The notes: generated by a model from the sequence alone, not told the origin. A stretch of 64,000 nt of DNA from DASYKS01 sp031404815 (GCA_031404815.1 JANNIH010000043.1:1-64000), one strand, 5' to 3'. Numbered from the stretch's first letter, positions 15,877-25,872 are shown. Numbers and translations: made by a program.

Positions 15877-18800
15877 CTACGGACGGTCGGCGCCCGCCGA
15901 ACCCGCCGCGCGCGCCGAAACCTCCTTTCCGAACTGTTCCCCCACCGCTCCGCGCAGCTCGCGCCATAGGCCGAGCGCGCGCTCGAGCCGGGTGCGCATC
16001 TGCGCCAGGATCTCGCGCTGGGGGCTGGTGGGCGGGGAGTCGGCCCCTTCTAGATCCCCTAAGAGCCCGGAGAGGATCGCTCCGACCGCCGACAGGTCGG
16101 TCTCGCCGCCGCCGCCGGTCAGTTGGGCGAGCCCGTCGCGCGTCACCTTCGCGCGCTCGGCCAGGCGTTTGGCGGCTTTGCGTTCTCCGCTCGCGAGCGG
16201 GGCGAGCTTGGCGTCGAAGGTGTTGATCTGGGCGATCGCCTCGACGGTTTGGGCCAGGGTCGCCCCCACCTCGCGCGAGAAGGCGAAGCCGGCCGCCAGG
16301 TCCTCTGCGGTAGCCGGGCTGCGCGGGTCTTTTTGCACGATCAGTGGCTGCTCCAAGGTTGTGCCGTCGGCGCCCAAGCGGATGCGGTAGCTGCCGGGGA
16401 GCACGAGCATTCCCTGGGGCAGCGTCGGCGTGTCGCGCCCGGGGATCGCGGCGATCGAGAAATCGTAGTCGGTGGCCTTCGGCTGCGGATGGCGGAGGTC
16501 CCACCAGAACCGGTTGTGCCCTACGTTCGCGGTGGGCACGGCGGGGGGCAGCAGCCAGCGGTCGGCGAAATACTGCCGCGCCTCGGGCCGCTCGGGCGCC
16601 TCCGCGCTCGAAAACCTGCGCACGAGGGCGCCTGCGGCGTCGAGGATCTCGATCGTCACCGGACCGCTCGGGGCGCTTGGCAGCAGGTAGTCGATCGGCA
16701 CGCCGGCCGGCGGATTCGGGGTGGTCGGAAACTCGGGCGGCAGGGGGGTGTCGCGGTTCTCGCTCGCGGCGAGCCGGATCGCGGTGCCGGGTTTGGCGAG
16801 TGCCGCGGCACGCGAGGATGAAAACTCTGCGCGCAGCGGCGTGACGTCGTCGAGCACCCAGAGTGCCCGCCCTTGGGTTGCGATCACCAGGTCACGCCCC
16901 TTGACCAGCAGATCGTTCACCCCGGTGCGCGGCAGGTTCAGCTGGAGCGGCGCCCAATGCGCGCCGTCGTCGAACGAGACGAAGACGCCGATCCGGGTGC
17001 CGGCATAGAGCAGACCGGGGCGCTCCGGATCCGCGCGCACCACGTTCACCCACGCTCCGGCGGGGAGGTCCGCGTCGGCGCGCCGCCAGGTGGCGCCGAA
17101 ATCGTGGGTGACGTAGACGCGCGGGTCGCGGTCGTTCAGGCGGTGGCGGTCGATCGCCACATAGGCCGAGCCCGCTTGCGCTCCGGCGTCGATCTGCGCC
17201 ACCGAGCTCCAGTCGGGGAGGTCTTTCGGTGTCACGTTGGCCCAGGTAAGGCCGCCGTCTTTCGTCAGCTGGATGCGACCGTTGTCGGTGCCGACCCAAA
17301 TCAACCCGGAGGCCACGCGCGACGGGGCGATCGAGAAGATCACGCCGTAGCCGCAGGCGGTCGCCCGCTCCACCGGCGGATCGATCCGGCCCGGTTCGGC
17401 GCACCCGGGTGCGTTCGGCACCGCGCCGGTGAGGTCAGGGCTGATCGTTTGCCAAGACTGCCCCCGGTCGAGCGAGCGATGAAGCGCTTGCGTCCCTTGA
17501 TACAGCGCATGGGGCGACCGCGGATCGATCGCGATCGGCGTGATCCAGGTGGTCCGGTTCGGCACCGAGGGGGGCCGTTGGCCGTAGGACGAGATCGGCC
17601 AGGGGGAGACGTTGGCGACCCGGCCGGTGCGCGCGTCCCAGCGGCTCAGCTTACCGCCTAGGCCGCTGCCGTAGACCAGGTTCGGATCGGTCGGGTCGGG
17701 CAGGTCGCCGTCGCGCTCGTCGCCGCCCACCGGGTGCCAATCGCGGAAGGTGAGTTGGCCGTAGTCGCTCCGGCTGGCGACCGAGACGGTGCCGCAGTCC
17801 TGCTGGCCGCTGTACACCCGGTAGGGGAACTGGTCGTCCACCCCCAAGCGGTAGAACTGCCCCGTCGGCTGGTTGTACCAGGGGCTCCAGGTGGTGCCGC
17901 CGTTGACCGACACGGTGGTCCCCTGGTCGCTCGCGAGGATCATCCGTTCGGGGCGCTCGGGGTTCAGCCAGAAAAAGTGGTAGTCGTCGCCGCCGGGCGA
18001 GCCTTTGATGTAGCGGAACGTTTTGCCGCCATCGGTCGACTTGCGGAACGACTGGCCGGTGAAATAGACCACGTCCGGGTCGCGCGGGTCGGTGAAGATA
18101 CGACCGAAATAGTTGCTCGAAAGCGACCGGTTCGCCTGCGCGAGAGCCCAGGTCGAACCGCCATCGTTGGAGCGGTAGAGCCCGGCTGCTTTGGGCGCGT
18201 CGATCGCGGCGTAGACCCGCTTGCCGCCGGTCTTTGGGGCTACCGCGAGACCGATCTTGCCGAGCGGGCCTTCCGGCAGGCCGGTGCGCGGCGCGGCACT
18301 CCAGTTTTTGCCTCCATCGGTCGAGCGCCAAATCCCGCTGCCCGGGCCGATCTGCGGCACGTGGTACCCCTGCCAGGGAAACATCCGGGTCTGCCAGAAC
18401 GCAGCGTAGACGACATCCGGAGTTTCTCGGTCCACGGCGAGATCGACCGCGCCGGTCGATTCGTCGGCGAACGCGACCCGGGTCCAGCTCGCCCCGCCAT
18501 CCGTGGTGCGATAGACCCCGCGCTCGGGCGAAGGCCCGAACAGGTGGCCGAGGGCGGCCACGAGCACCACGTTGGGATCGCGCGGATCGACCCAGATCCG
18601 GCCGATGTGGCGGCTGTCGGCAAGGCCCATCGCGCTCCAGGTGGCTCCCTCGTCCGTGCTCTTCCAAACGCCGTTCCCGTCCATCACGTCGTAGCGGGTC
18701 TGGGTCTGTCCGCTCCCCACCCAGATCGTCCGCCCCCCCTTGGGCGCGGAAGCGATCGCGAGGCCGCCGACCGACGAGAACGGCGCCTGATCGGAGAGCG

Positions 18801-19059
18801 GGCGCCAGGTCACCCCGGAGTCGTCGGTCTTCCAGACCCCGCCGTCGGCGGCGCCGAAGTAGTAGGTGTCGATCTCGCCCGCAATCCCCTCGGCCACGAT
18901 CGACCAGCCGGCGCGCAGCGGTCCGAGCAGCCGCCAGCGGAGGTCCTGGAACGAGGCGTCCGGGGCGGCGGCGGTTGCGGTGGCGGCGGTCGTCGCGGTG
19001 GTCGCGGCCAGGGCTGCGACCAGGAACAGGGTGGAGGCCGGGGTGAGAGCTCGTTTCAT
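15877..19059 (-). CDS. Secreted VPS10/BNR-repeat beta-propeller protein (annotated widely as glycosyl hydrolase)
   Basis: 1060 residues from the ATG at 19059, with a CCGGAG ribosome site about 9 bases upstream and an Ala/Thr-rich signal peptide. The body is built of repeated W-K-S-T-D-E/D-G-x-T-W Asp-box units (G-V-W-K-T-D-D-S-G-V-T-W; G-I-W-R-S-T-D-G-G-K-N-W; L-Y-R-S-N-D-G-G-S-T-W and others), as in sortilin/VPS10 and sialidase-type propellers. The last 300 residues are a separate region with a FnIII-like stretch and a helical tail. Proteins of this kind are abundant in Acidobacteria and Gemmatimonadetes; their enzymatic activity is not established. It is divergent from the kinase gene. Confidence 0.85.
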   Translation of the reverse strand: MKRALTPASTLFLVAALAATTATTAATATAAAPDASFQDLRWRLLGPLRAGWSIVAEGIAGEIDTYYFGAADGGVWKTDDSGVTWRPLSDQAPFSSVGGLAIASAPKGGRTIWVGSGQTQTRYDVMDGNGVWKSTDEGATWSAMGLADSRHIGRIWVDPRDPNVVLVAALGHLFGPSPERGVYRTTDGGASWTRVAFADESTGAVDLAVDRETPDVVYAAFWQTRMFPWQGYHVPQIGPGSGIWRSTDGGKNWSAAPRTGLPEGPLGKIGLAVAPKTGGKRVYAAIDAPKAAGLYRSNDGGSTWALAQANRSLSSNYFGRIFTDPRDPDVVYFTGQSFRKSTDGGKTFRYIKGSPGGDDYHFFWLNPERPERMILASDQGTTVSVNGGTTWSPWYNQPTGQFYRLGVDDQFPYRVYSGQQDCGTVSVASRSDYGQLTFRDWHPVGGDERDGDLPDPTDPNLVYGSGLGGKLSRWDARTGRVANVSPWPISSYGQRPPSVPNRTTWITPIAIDPRSPHALYQGTQALHRSLDRGQSWQTISPDLTGAVPNAPGCAEPGRIDPPVERATACGYGVIFSIAPSRVASGLIWVGTDNGRIQLTKDGGLTWANVTPKDLPDWSSVAQIDAGAQAGSAYVAIDRHRLNDRDPRVYVTHDFGATWRRADADLPAGAWVNVVRADPERPGLLYAGTRIGVFVSFDDGAHWAPLQLNLPRTGVNDLLVKGRDLVIATQGRALWVLDDVTPLRAEFSSSRAAALAKPGTAIRLAASENRDTPLPPEFPTTPNPPAGVPIDYLLPSAPSGPVTIEILDAAGALVRRFSSAEAPERPEARQYFADRWLLPPAVPTANVGHNRFWWDLRHPQPKATDYDFSIAAIPGRDTPTLPQGMLVLPGSYRIRLGADGTTLEQPLIVQKDPRSPATAEDLAAGFAFSREVGATLAQTVEAIAQINTFDAKLAPLASGERKAAKRLAERAKVTRDGLAQLTGGGGETDLSAVGAILSGLLGDLEGADSPPTSPQREILAQMRTRLERALGLWRELRGAVGEQFGKEVSARAAGSAGADRP

Positions 19060-19176
19060 CGCGATCAATCTCCGGAAGGTCCGAATGAGGGGCTGGCTGG
19101 GCGGTTCGGCGAAACGATACAGGATGAGGCGCCCTGAGTGAGGTAGTCTCACCCTCTAGCTCATGCGTCTCTCACC

Positions 19177-21345
19177 ATGAAACCAGGCGATCGCATCGGT
19201 CATATCCGAATCGTCGAGTTGCTCGGCACCGGCGGCACCGGGGATGTGTTTGCCGGCTTCGATGAAACGCTACAGCGCAACGTGGCGGTCAAGGTGCTGC
19301 GCGAGGCCTGGCAACGGCTCGCACGGGCTCGGCTGCTGCGCGAAGCGCGGGCGCTGTCGCAGCTCCATCACCCGAACATCTGTGCCATCTACGACCTGAT
19401 CGAAGGCGACGAAGGCGATGTCTTGGTGCTCGAGCGGATCCACGGCACGAGCCTGCGGCGGGCGATTCGCGACGGCATCGATCGGAGGCGGAAGCTCGAA
19501 ATCGCCGAGCAGATCGCCTCCGCTCTGGTCGCCGCGCACGCCAAGGGGATCGTTCATCGCGATCTGAAGTCGACCAACGTGATGATCACCGACCGGGAGA
19601 GCGCGAAGGTCCTCGATTTCGGCCTCGCGTTTTCCCCAGAAGACGGCCCCTCGGATGAGGAATGGGCGAGCCTCTCGGAAGCTGAGCGCGATCGATCGGT
19701 CTGGCCGACGTTCGAGACCGAAGGGTTCCGCACCAGCGTCGGCGAAGTCGTGGGCACGCTCCCTTCGATGAGCCCGGAGCAGGCGCGCGGCGACCTGGTC
19801 ACTCCGGCGAGCGACCTGTTCGCGTTCGGTCTGCTGCTGCAAGAGATGTTCACCGGCAAGAGCGCCTACGACATCCGCCTGCCGCAGCTCGAGCTGCTCC
19901 AGGCCGTGCAAGAGGGGCGCGCCCGTCCGCTCTCAGGCGTGGCCGGCCAGATCGCGGCGTTGATCCAGAGCCTCGAGGCGCTGTCGCCCTCCGATCGGCC
20001 GAGCGCGGGGGAGACGCTCGCCCGCATCCGGCGGATCCGCGATACGCCGAAGCGGCGGGGTCGGCTGGCGGCGTTCGCGGGGCTGGGGCTGGTCGCGGTG
20101 CTCGGTTCGGTCAAGTACACCTACGACCTGCAACGCGAGCGCGATGCGGCGCTCGTCGCCCAGGCGGCCGCCGAGCGGGCGAGCGGCGATGCGGAGGTCG
20201 TGGTGGACTTCCTTGTCGGCATGTTCCGGGTCGCCGATCCGGGCGAGTCGCTGGGCAACCGGATCAGCGCCCGCGAGCTGCTCGACCGTGGCGCCGAGCG
20301 GTTGAAGACCGAGCTGGCGAACCAGCCGACCCGCCGTGCCCGCCTGGCGGACGCCATCGGCCAGACCTATCAGCGTCTCGGACTCTACGATCGAGCGGAG
20401 GTCCTGCTCGCCGAGGCGCTCGAGCTGAATCGCCGGCATCTCGGGGCAGAGAGCGCCGCGGTCGGCATCAGCCTCTACCACCTGGGCGCCCTCCATCTGA
20501 TCACCTTCGGCGAGAGCGAGAAGCTCCTGACCGAAGCCGTACGCATCCTCGAGAAGGCCAAGGGATCTAACGACCTGGAGTTCGCCGGTGCGCTGAACGG
20601 TCTCGGCACGTTCTATGGCCGAAAAGGGGATGCGGCGCGGGCCGAGCCGTTCTTGCGGCGCGCGCTCAAGATTCGCACCCGGGTGCTCGGTCCGGACGAC
20701 CCTTCGGTCGCGGCGACGCTCAACAACTTGGCGATCACCGAAGCCGGCAAAGGGAACAACCAGGAGTCCGAGGCGCTCTTTCTGCGCGGCCTGGCGATTC
20801 GCAAAAAAGTGCTCCCCGCCGACCATCCCGACCTGGCGGTCAACCTGGAGGCGCTGGCGGTCCTCTACGACAACACGGAACGACCGAAGGAAGCAGAGGC
20901 GCTCCATCGCCAGGCGCTCGCGATCTGGGAGAAGGTGCTGGGGCCTGATCACCCGCGCCTCGGCCTGCTGTTGTCGAACCTGGCGAACACCGAGGATGAC
21001 CTGGGCCATCCGCGCGAGGCCGAAGCGCTGCACCGGCGCGCGCTCGCGATCCGCGAAGCGGCGCACGGCCCGGACCACCCGGATGTCGCGATCTCACTCT
21101 TCGGGCTCGGGAACGTCCTGTGGAACCAGAAGCGCAAAGAAGAGGCCGAGGCCGCGCTGCGCCGAGCGCTCGCGATCCAGGAGCGCCATCTCGATCGCGA
21201 TGACGTAAACCGGATCGCAACCATCAAGGATCTCGCCGCGGTGCTGCGCCTGACCGGTCGGTCGGGCGAGGCCGAGGCGCTGTTGGCGACTCTGCCGGCG
21301 CAAGTGGCACCTGCCCCTCCGAAGTCGGTACCTTCCAAATCGTAG
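19177..21345 (+). CDS. Membrane serine/threonine protein kinase with TPR sensor domain
   Basis: 722 residues. The PknB-type kinase domain occupies about 1-285: glycine loop L-L-G-T-G-G-T-G-D-V-F, ATP Lys in V-A-V-K-V-L, H-R-D-L-K-S-T-N catalytic loop, D-F-G, and a P-S-M-S-P-E-Q activation-end motif (usually Y-M-S/A-P-E). A single membrane helix lies at about 290-310 (L-A-A-F-A-G-L-G-L-V-A-V-L). About nine TPR or NB-ARC-type tetratricopeptide units of the form A-E-x-L-x-x-R-A-L-A-I-x-E-K-x-x-G-x-D-H-P follow, spaced 42 residues. The TPR part is predicted extracytoplasmic, so this is a possible stress sensor kinase. No partner gene adjoins it. Confidence 0.93.
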   Translation: MKPGDRIGHIRIVELLGTGGTGDVFAGFDETLQRNVAVKVLREAWQRLARARLLREARALSQLHHPNICAIYDLIEGDEGDVLVLERIHGTSLRRAIRDGIDRRRKLEIAEQIASALVAAHAKGIVHRDLKSTNVMITDRESAKVLDFGLAFSPEDGPSDEEWASLSEAERDRSVWPTFETEGFRTSVGEVVGTLPSMSPEQARGDLVTPASDLFAFGLLLQEMFTGKSAYDIRLPQLELLQAVQEGRARPLSGVAGQIAALIQSLEALSPSDRPSAGETLARIRRIRDTPKRRGRLAAFAGLGLVAVLGSVKYTYDLQRERDAALVAQAAAERASGDAEVVVDFLVGMFRVADPGESLGNRISARELLDRGAERLKTELANQPTRRARLADAIGQTYQRLGLYDRAEVLLAEALELNRRHLGAESAAVGISLYHLGALHLITFGESEKLLTEAVRILEKAKGSNDLEFAGALNGLGTFYGRKGDAARAEPFLRRALKIRTRVLGPDDPSVAATLNNLAITEAGKGNNQESEALFLRGLAIRKKVLPADHPDLAVNLEALAVLYDNTERPKEAEALHRQALAIWEKVLGPDHPRLGLLLSNLANTEDDLGHPREAEALHRRALAIREAAHGPDHPDVAISLFGLGNVLWNQKRKEEAEAALRRALAIQERHLDRDDVNRIATIKDLAAVLRLTGRSGEAEALLATLPAQVAPAPPKSVPSKS

Positions 21346-21404
21346 AGCCCAAAGGGAGGAGGTTGGCCGGCCCACGTTCGATTCCAATCGGACAGAATGC
21401 CTTC

Positions 21405-22706
21405 TCACAGAATCGGCGACAGCCACCGCGCCAACCCATCCCGCAGGCGTTCGACCGGCGGCCGGGCTCGCCACGGCCCCGGGAGGATCTCCTCCGAGTT
21501 GGCGAGGTCGGTGGCGAAGGCCTGTTCGAGGGTCTGGGCGCTCTCTTTGTCGAGGATCACCAGGTTGCACTCGGCGTTGAAGAAGAAGGAGCGGAAGTCG
21601 AGGTTGCTCGAGCCGACCAGGGCGAGAAGGCCGTCGGCGACCAGGGACTTGGCGTGGAGGATCGCCGGCTGGTATTCGAAGATGCGGACCCCGACTTCGA
21701 GCAGATCGGCGTAGAGGCCGTGAGCGGCGTAACGGACGAGCGGCGCGTCGGTCTTGCCCGGCAGGAGGAGCCGCACGTCGACGCCGCGGTGGACCGCGGC
21801 GCCTAGCTCGCGCACTGCCGCCGGGCCGGGGGCGAAATAGGCGTTGGTGATCCAGAGTGTGTGCCGGGCCGCGCCGGCGATCGCCGCCAGCACCGAGACC
21901 GATTCGTGGTGGCCGCGGAACGGTCGCGAGTCGAGCACCAGAACGTCGGCGCCGGGCTCCGGTTCGTCGGGCAGCGCCAGCGGCTGGATGCCGAGCGGGT
22001 CGCCGCCCGAGCGCTCCCACCCTTCCCTGAAGACCACCGCCATCTCCCAGGCGGCCGAACCGGTGACCCGGAGGTGGGTGTCGCGCCAGGTGCCGCCGGG
22101 ATGGGGGGTGTGGGAAAACGAGCCGTAGTCCTCGCTGATGTTCATGCCGCCGGTGAAGCCGATTCGGCGGTCGATCACCAGAATCTTTCGATGGTCGCGG
22201 AAGAGCTGATTCCACAGGCTTCCGAACAGCGGATGGAACAGCCGGAGCTCGATGCCCCGGTCGGTCATCTCGCGCCAGAACGCGCTGCGGGTAAAAAACG
22301 ACCCGACCGCATCGGCGAGCACGCGCACGATGACCCCCCGCGCTACCGCGGCCGAAAGAAGGTCGAGGAAGCGGCGGCCGACCGCGTCGTCGCTCAAGAT
22401 GTACGACTCGAGCAGGATCTCTTCGCGCGCGGCGGAGAGCTCGTCGTGCATCGCGCCGAAGGCGTCGTCGCCCTGGGTGTAGATCCGGACCTGATTGCCG
22501 CGATGGACCGACGAGTCGTCGATCCGTTCCAGCAACGACCGGAAGGCGGAGCCCTCGAGGCCGCCGGGCAACGACGCGGCGAGCCGGCCTACGCGGTCGG
22601 ACCGCAGGTCGGCCGGCAACCGGCGGCCGGCGAGCGGTTGCACGATCGGGGCGAGCAGCCGACGGAGGCGGCGCAGCCGGTGCCGGCGCGTTCGGTGACG
22701 GGACAT
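21405..22706 (-). CDS. cls: Cardiolipin synthase-like phospholipase D family protein
   Basis: 433 residues. Two HKD motifs are present: F-R-D-H-R-K-I-L-V-I-D with F-T-G-G-M-N-I, and L-H-A-K-S-L-V-A-D-G with V-G-S-S-N-L-D. This is the two-HKD layout of bacterial cardiolipin synthases, which condense two phosphatidylglycerols. The usual N-terminal membrane helices are lacking; the N-terminus is short and Arg-rich (S-R-H-R-T-R-R-H-R), as in ClsB-type enzymes. The start could be 22706 or 22724. A different PLD-family activity cannot be excluded. Confidence 0.85.
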   Translation of the reverse strand: MSRHRTRRHRLRRLRRLLAPIVQPLAGRRLPADLRSDRVGRLAASLPGGLEGSAFRSLLERIDDSSVHRGNQVRIYTQGDDAFGAMHDELSAAREEILLESYILSDDAVGRRFLDLLSAAVARGVIVRVLADAVGSFFTRSAFWREMTDRGIELRLFHPLFGSLWNQLFRDHRKILVIDRRIGFTGGMNISEDYGSFSHTPHPGGTWRDTHLRVTGSAAWEMAVVFREGWERSGGDPLGIQPLALPDEPEPGADVLVLDSRPFRGHHESVSVLAAIAGAARHTLWITNAYFAPGPAAVRELGAAVHRGVDVRLLLPGKTDAPLVRYAAHGLYADLLEVGVRIFEYQPAILHAKSLVADGLLALVGSSNLDFRSFFFNAECNLVILDKESAQTLEQAFATDLANSEEILPGPWRARPPVERLRDGLARWLSPIL

Positions 22707-22805
22707 CGGGCCAGAGGGTGACACCTCTGTCGGGTGCGATCAAGAAGGGGGCGAACGGCGACATTTTCGGCCGCACAGACACTCTCTGGAGTAGGAGGAA
22801 GGCCA

Positions 22806-23723
22806 ATGAATGGGAACCGAATCCTAGAAGCGGCCGCGCTCGCCCTCGGACTGTCCCTCGAAGCGGCACACGCGGGAGGAGCCTGGGTGCCGGAACCCGG
22901 GCAGGGAACCATCGGTTTCGGCATCTCCGCCAAGACCGCGGGGAGCAGCTGGGACCGCAAGGGGGACGCCTTCGACAACCGGCGGACCTTGGACCGCAAG
23001 ATCTCGTACCACGATTTCCGCTACGGCTACCTTGCGGGCGAAGTCGGTCTGCTGCGCAACCTCTCGGGGACGTTCCTGGTCGCCTACCTGGATGGACGCG
23101 AAGGGCCGACGGGCGCGACGGAGAAAAACTCAGGCCTCACCGACGCCTGGTACGGGTTGAAGTACGCGGTGCACAAGGGGAGTCTCCCGATGGCGATCGG
23201 TTTCACCTACCGGTCGTCCGAGTTTTACGATCTAGAAGGCCCTTACAACCGCCATCTGTTCGACCAAAATGGCGACTTTCGCGGCGTGAGCCCGGAGTGG
23301 CGCGGCCTGCTCAAACACGACTACACGCTCTCGTATCTGGTCAGCCGCTCGATCAGGGGAGGGCGCGGCTGGTGGAATCTGCAATCCGGCTACACCTGGC
23401 GGGAAGGAGCTCCCGCGGACGAGGTTCCGCTCCTCTTCGATCTCGGCTACCCGCTGCCCTGGGGAGGGGTGGTCGGCAAGGTTTCGGTCGCCGCGGTCCG
23501 TTCGCTCGGCAACGACAGCCCGCGCCGCCCCGACGATCGCTTCGGCAGCTCGCGCACCACCAACTTCAACGACGCGAGCATGGCGCGCCTCGGCGTTTCG
23601 GGGTTCAAATCGTTCGGTCGAGACGGGCGCTGGTTCGGCGAGGTCGGTTACAACCAGTGGGTTTGGGGGCGCTCGGCGCGCCGCTACCGGGAGCCGTACC
23701 TCGCCATCGGGCGCAAATTCTGA
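22806..23723 (+). CDS. Outer-membrane beta-barrel protein
   Basis: 305 residues. AGGAGGAA sits 5-9 bases before the ATG. A signal peptide ends at A-H-A (about residue 22). The rest alternates aromatic and small residues in strands such as G-T-I-G-F-G-I-S, Y-H-D-F-R-Y-G-Y, Y-G-L-K-Y-A-V and W-W-N-L-Q-S-G-Y-T-W, ending with I-G-R-K-F, where a terminal Phe is typical of BamA-inserted barrels. Transported substrate unknown. It is a single gene, divergent from the cardiolipin synthase gene. Confidence 0.75.
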   Translation: MNGNRILEAAALALGLSLEAAHAGGAWVPEPGQGTIGFGISAKTAGSSWDRKGDAFDNRRTLDRKISYHDFRYGYLAGEVGLLRNLSGTFLVAYLDGREGPTGATEKNSGLTDAWYGLKYAVHKGSLPMAIGFTYRSSEFYDLEGPYNRHLFDQNGDFRGVSPEWRGLLKHDYTLSYLVSRSIRGGRGWWNLQSGYTWREGAPADEVPLLFDLGYPLPWGGVVGKVSVAAVRSLGNDSPRRPDDRFGSSRTTNFNDASMARLGVSGFKSFGRDGRWFGEVGYNQWVWGRSARRYREPYLAIGRKF

Positions 23724-23834
23724 GCGGACCCTAAAGCCGAATCGTGGGCACGCCGCCGGACAGGGGGAGATCTCCGGTCGGGCGCGATCGACCCGGCTCG
23801 GGCTTTGGGTTCCGAGTCTGCGGGCCATATCTCC

Positions 23835-23840
23835 TATACT
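23835..23840 (+). promoter_or_regulatory. -10 hexamer (TATACT) of the SPFH operon
   Basis: TATACT ends 7 bases before the ATG at 23848, and no Shine-Dalgarno is present, so transcription may begin at or next to the start codon. Confidence 0.5.
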
Positions 23841-23847
23841 CTCGCCC

Positions 23848-24855
23848 ATGTCCACCACATTCGGCATCTTCGTCGGCTTCATCGCGTGGTTCATCGTCCG
23901 CTATCTGCTCGCCGGGTTGTACACCGTGGGGCAGAACGAGCGGGCGGTCAAAACCGTGCTCGGGCGCGCGCAGCGGCTGCCCGGCCAGACCACTCTCCAA
24001 GACCCGATCGCCCAGTCGCTGCGCCCGGACGAGCGGGAGCGCTACTCCTATCCGCAGGTGCGGGTCATCCCGCCGGGCGGACCCTACTTTCGCTGGCCCT
24101 GGGAGCGCGTGCACAAGGTGTCGATCGCGACCAGCACGCTCAACATGGCGTTCGATCCGGAGACGCCGAGCGCGAACTCCGGCGGCAAGGTGCTGGAGGC
24201 GGTGACCAAAGACCAGCTGAACACGGGGCTCACCGGGCAGATCCGCTATCGGGTCTCGGAGCGGAACCTCTACGCCTACCTGTTCGGGGTCAAGAAACCG
24301 ATCGCCCACGTGATGGGTTATTTCATCTCGATCCTGCGCCAGCGGATCGCGAACTTCGAGGCGCCGCAAGCCCCGGAGGCGGGCGAGGGAGGGGTGCCGC
24401 TCGAGAGCCAACCGCCCGATTCGACCGCGGTCACCGGCATCTCGATCAACGACCTGCGCAAGAACTTGCGCGATCTGAACGACCACATGGACCGTGAGTC
24501 GGCGTCGTCGGCCGCGCGTTACGGCATTGTGCTCGACGCCTCGCTGATCACCGAAATCGACCCGCCGGCCGAGGTCGAATCGGCGCTCGCCGCGATCAAC
24601 ACCGCCCACAACCATGTGTCGTCCGACATCAGCCTCGCGCACGCCGCGGCCGATCAGAAGATCGTGCAATCCAAGCGCGCGGTGGAGATCGAGACGCTCA
24701 AAGCGGACGGCGAAGTCGAGCCGCTGCTCCGCCTGGCCGAGCAGTTGGCCGATTTGAAGAAGCAGGGGCCGCACGCCCTATCCGCCTACTTGAGAAACGT
24801 GCGCCTCGGCTTGTTCGGCAAGGCGCAGGACGTTTATGTCGAGGTGAAGCGATGA
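23848..24855 (+). CDS. SPFH/Band-7 domain membrane protein (first of a pair)
   Basis: 335 residues. One N-terminal membrane helix (about 5-25, F-G-I-F-V-G-F-I-A-W-F-I-V) precedes a Band-7 domain starting V-G-Q-N-E-R-A-V-K-T-V-L-G-R, with Y-P-Q-V-R-V-I-P-P-G-G-P-Y-F-R-W-P-W-E. The helical C-terminal part (E-I-D-P-P-A-E-V-E-S-A-L-A-A-I-N) is typical of the prohibitin/stomatin/HflK superfamily. Its stop overlaps the start of the next SPFH gene by four bases (ATGA), so the two are translated together and likely form a hetero-oligomer, as HflK and HflC do. Family members organise membrane microdomains or regulate FtsH; no protease gene is adjacent. Confidence 0.88.
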   Translation: MSTTFGIFVGFIAWFIVRYLLAGLYTVGQNERAVKTVLGRAQRLPGQTTLQDPIAQSLRPDERERYSYPQVRVIPPGGPYFRWPWERVHKVSIATSTLNMAFDPETPSANSGGKVLEAVTKDQLNTGLTGQIRYRVSERNLYAYLFGVKKPIAHVMGYFISILRQRIANFEAPQAPEAGEGGVPLESQPPDSTAVTGISINDLRKNLRDLNDHMDRESASSAARYGIVLDASLITEIDPPAEVESALAAINTAHNHVSSDISLAHAAADQKIVQSKRAVEIETLKADGEVEPLLRLAEQLADLKKQGPHALSAYLRNVRLGLFGKAQDVYVEVKR

Positions 24856-25745
24856 CCTTCCTGATCGCCGTGTTCGTCACGTTTCTCGCGATGATGTTCC
24901 TCGTGCCGTTCTTCCTGTTCCTGGTGCGGGTGCTCGGGCTCTACGCCATCGTCCACGAGCGCACCTGCCGCGTCTACGTGCTGTTCGGCAAGGTGATTGG
25001 CATTCTCGATGAGCCGGGTCTCCACATCCTGCCGTTCAAGCTGGGATTGTCCGCGTTTCTGGTCAACTGGCTCGGACAGTGCCACGTGCTCGACATGCGG
25101 CTCGACCAGGAGTACCTGCGCAGCCAGCCGGTCAACTCCGAAGAGGGCGCACCGATGGGGATCGGCATGTGGTACGAAATGTACATCTCCGATCCGGTCG
25201 CCTTTCTGTTCAAGAACACCGATCCGCGCGGCTCGTTGCGTGCCAACGTCAGCAACGCGACGGTGCGCAGTCTCTCGAACATGAAGCTCGGCGACATGCT
25301 GGAGACCCGCCACCAGATGAGCGCGATCGTGCGCGCCGAAGTCTCGGAGAAGTCGCACGAATGGGGCTACCGGCTCGGCTCGGTCTACATTCGTAAGGTG
25401 CACTTCCGCGATGTCGGGATGATCCGCCAGATCGAAGAGAAGGTGGTCAACCGGCTCCGCCAGGTGACCTCGGCGATCAAGCAGGACGGCGCGAACCAGG
25501 TGAGCATCATCACCAGCACCGCCGAGCGCCAGGCGGCGATCGAGTTCGCCAAAGCGAGCGCGATGCGGCCGCAGATCGTCGGCAAATCGCTCAACGAGAT
25601 CTCGAAAGATCCGGAGATCGAGGCCGCCCTGTTCGAGATCCTGGAGACCCAGCGCCTGGTCGAAGGCGGCGCCCGCGTGACCCTCTTGCCGCAGGGTGGC
25701 GAGCTGATCGCGAACCTGCTGGCGGCCGGAGGCGCGAAGCGCTAG
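24852..25745 (+). CDS. SPFH/Band-7 domain membrane protein (second of a pair)
   Basis: 297 residues. N-terminal helix (F-L-I-A-V-F-V-T-F-L-A-M-M-F-L) then the Band-7 domain (V-H-E-R-T-C-R-V-Y-V-L-F-G-K-V, D-E-P-G-L-H) and a coiled helical region containing A-E-R-Q-A-A-I-E-F-A-K-A. It lacks a clear HflC-type C-terminal tail. Overlapping ATGA with the upstream SPFH gene indicates one operon. Probably the partner subunit of a membrane-associated ring or cage (inference from HflKC and prohibitins). Confidence 0.88.
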   Translation: MTFLIAVFVTFLAMMFLVPFFLFLVRVLGLYAIVHERTCRVYVLFGKVIGILDEPGLHILPFKLGLSAFLVNWLGQCHVLDMRLDQEYLRSQPVNSEEGAPMGIGMWYEMYISDPVAFLFKNTDPRGSLRANVSNATVRSLSNMKLGDMLETRHQMSAIVRAEVSEKSHEWGYRLGSVYIRKVHFRDVGMIRQIEEKVVNRLRQVTSAIKQDGANQVSIITSTAERQAAIEFAKASAMRPQIVGKSLNEISKDPEIEAALFEILETQRLVEGGARVTLLPQGGELIANLLAAGGAKR

Positions 25746-25872
25746 GGGTGCGGCTGGAGGTGGGCTCCTCGATGGAGCGCCTTCGTCCGCGGTGGGCGGG
25801 CTCCTGTCGAGCCCGAAGTTCGCCGTTGTGCCCGCCCGGTTGCGGCGGTATTCTGCCGGAATCGTGGGGGAC

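Noticed and set aside
15877..19059. Calling the VPS10-type protein a glycosyl hydrolase by function
   Set aside because: Asp-box repeats show a beta-propeller fold only; no catalytic residues of a glycosidase could be identified.
17734..19137. 467-codon plus-strand frame opposite the VPS10-type gene
   Set aside because: Antisense shadow: low-complexity Arg/Gly/Val protein with no family features, while the minus strand has clear Asp-box repeats.
23848..25745. Naming the SPFH pair hflK and hflC
   Set aside because: No hflX or ftsH neighbour, and the sequences are not clearly HflK/HflC rather than other Band-7 proteins.
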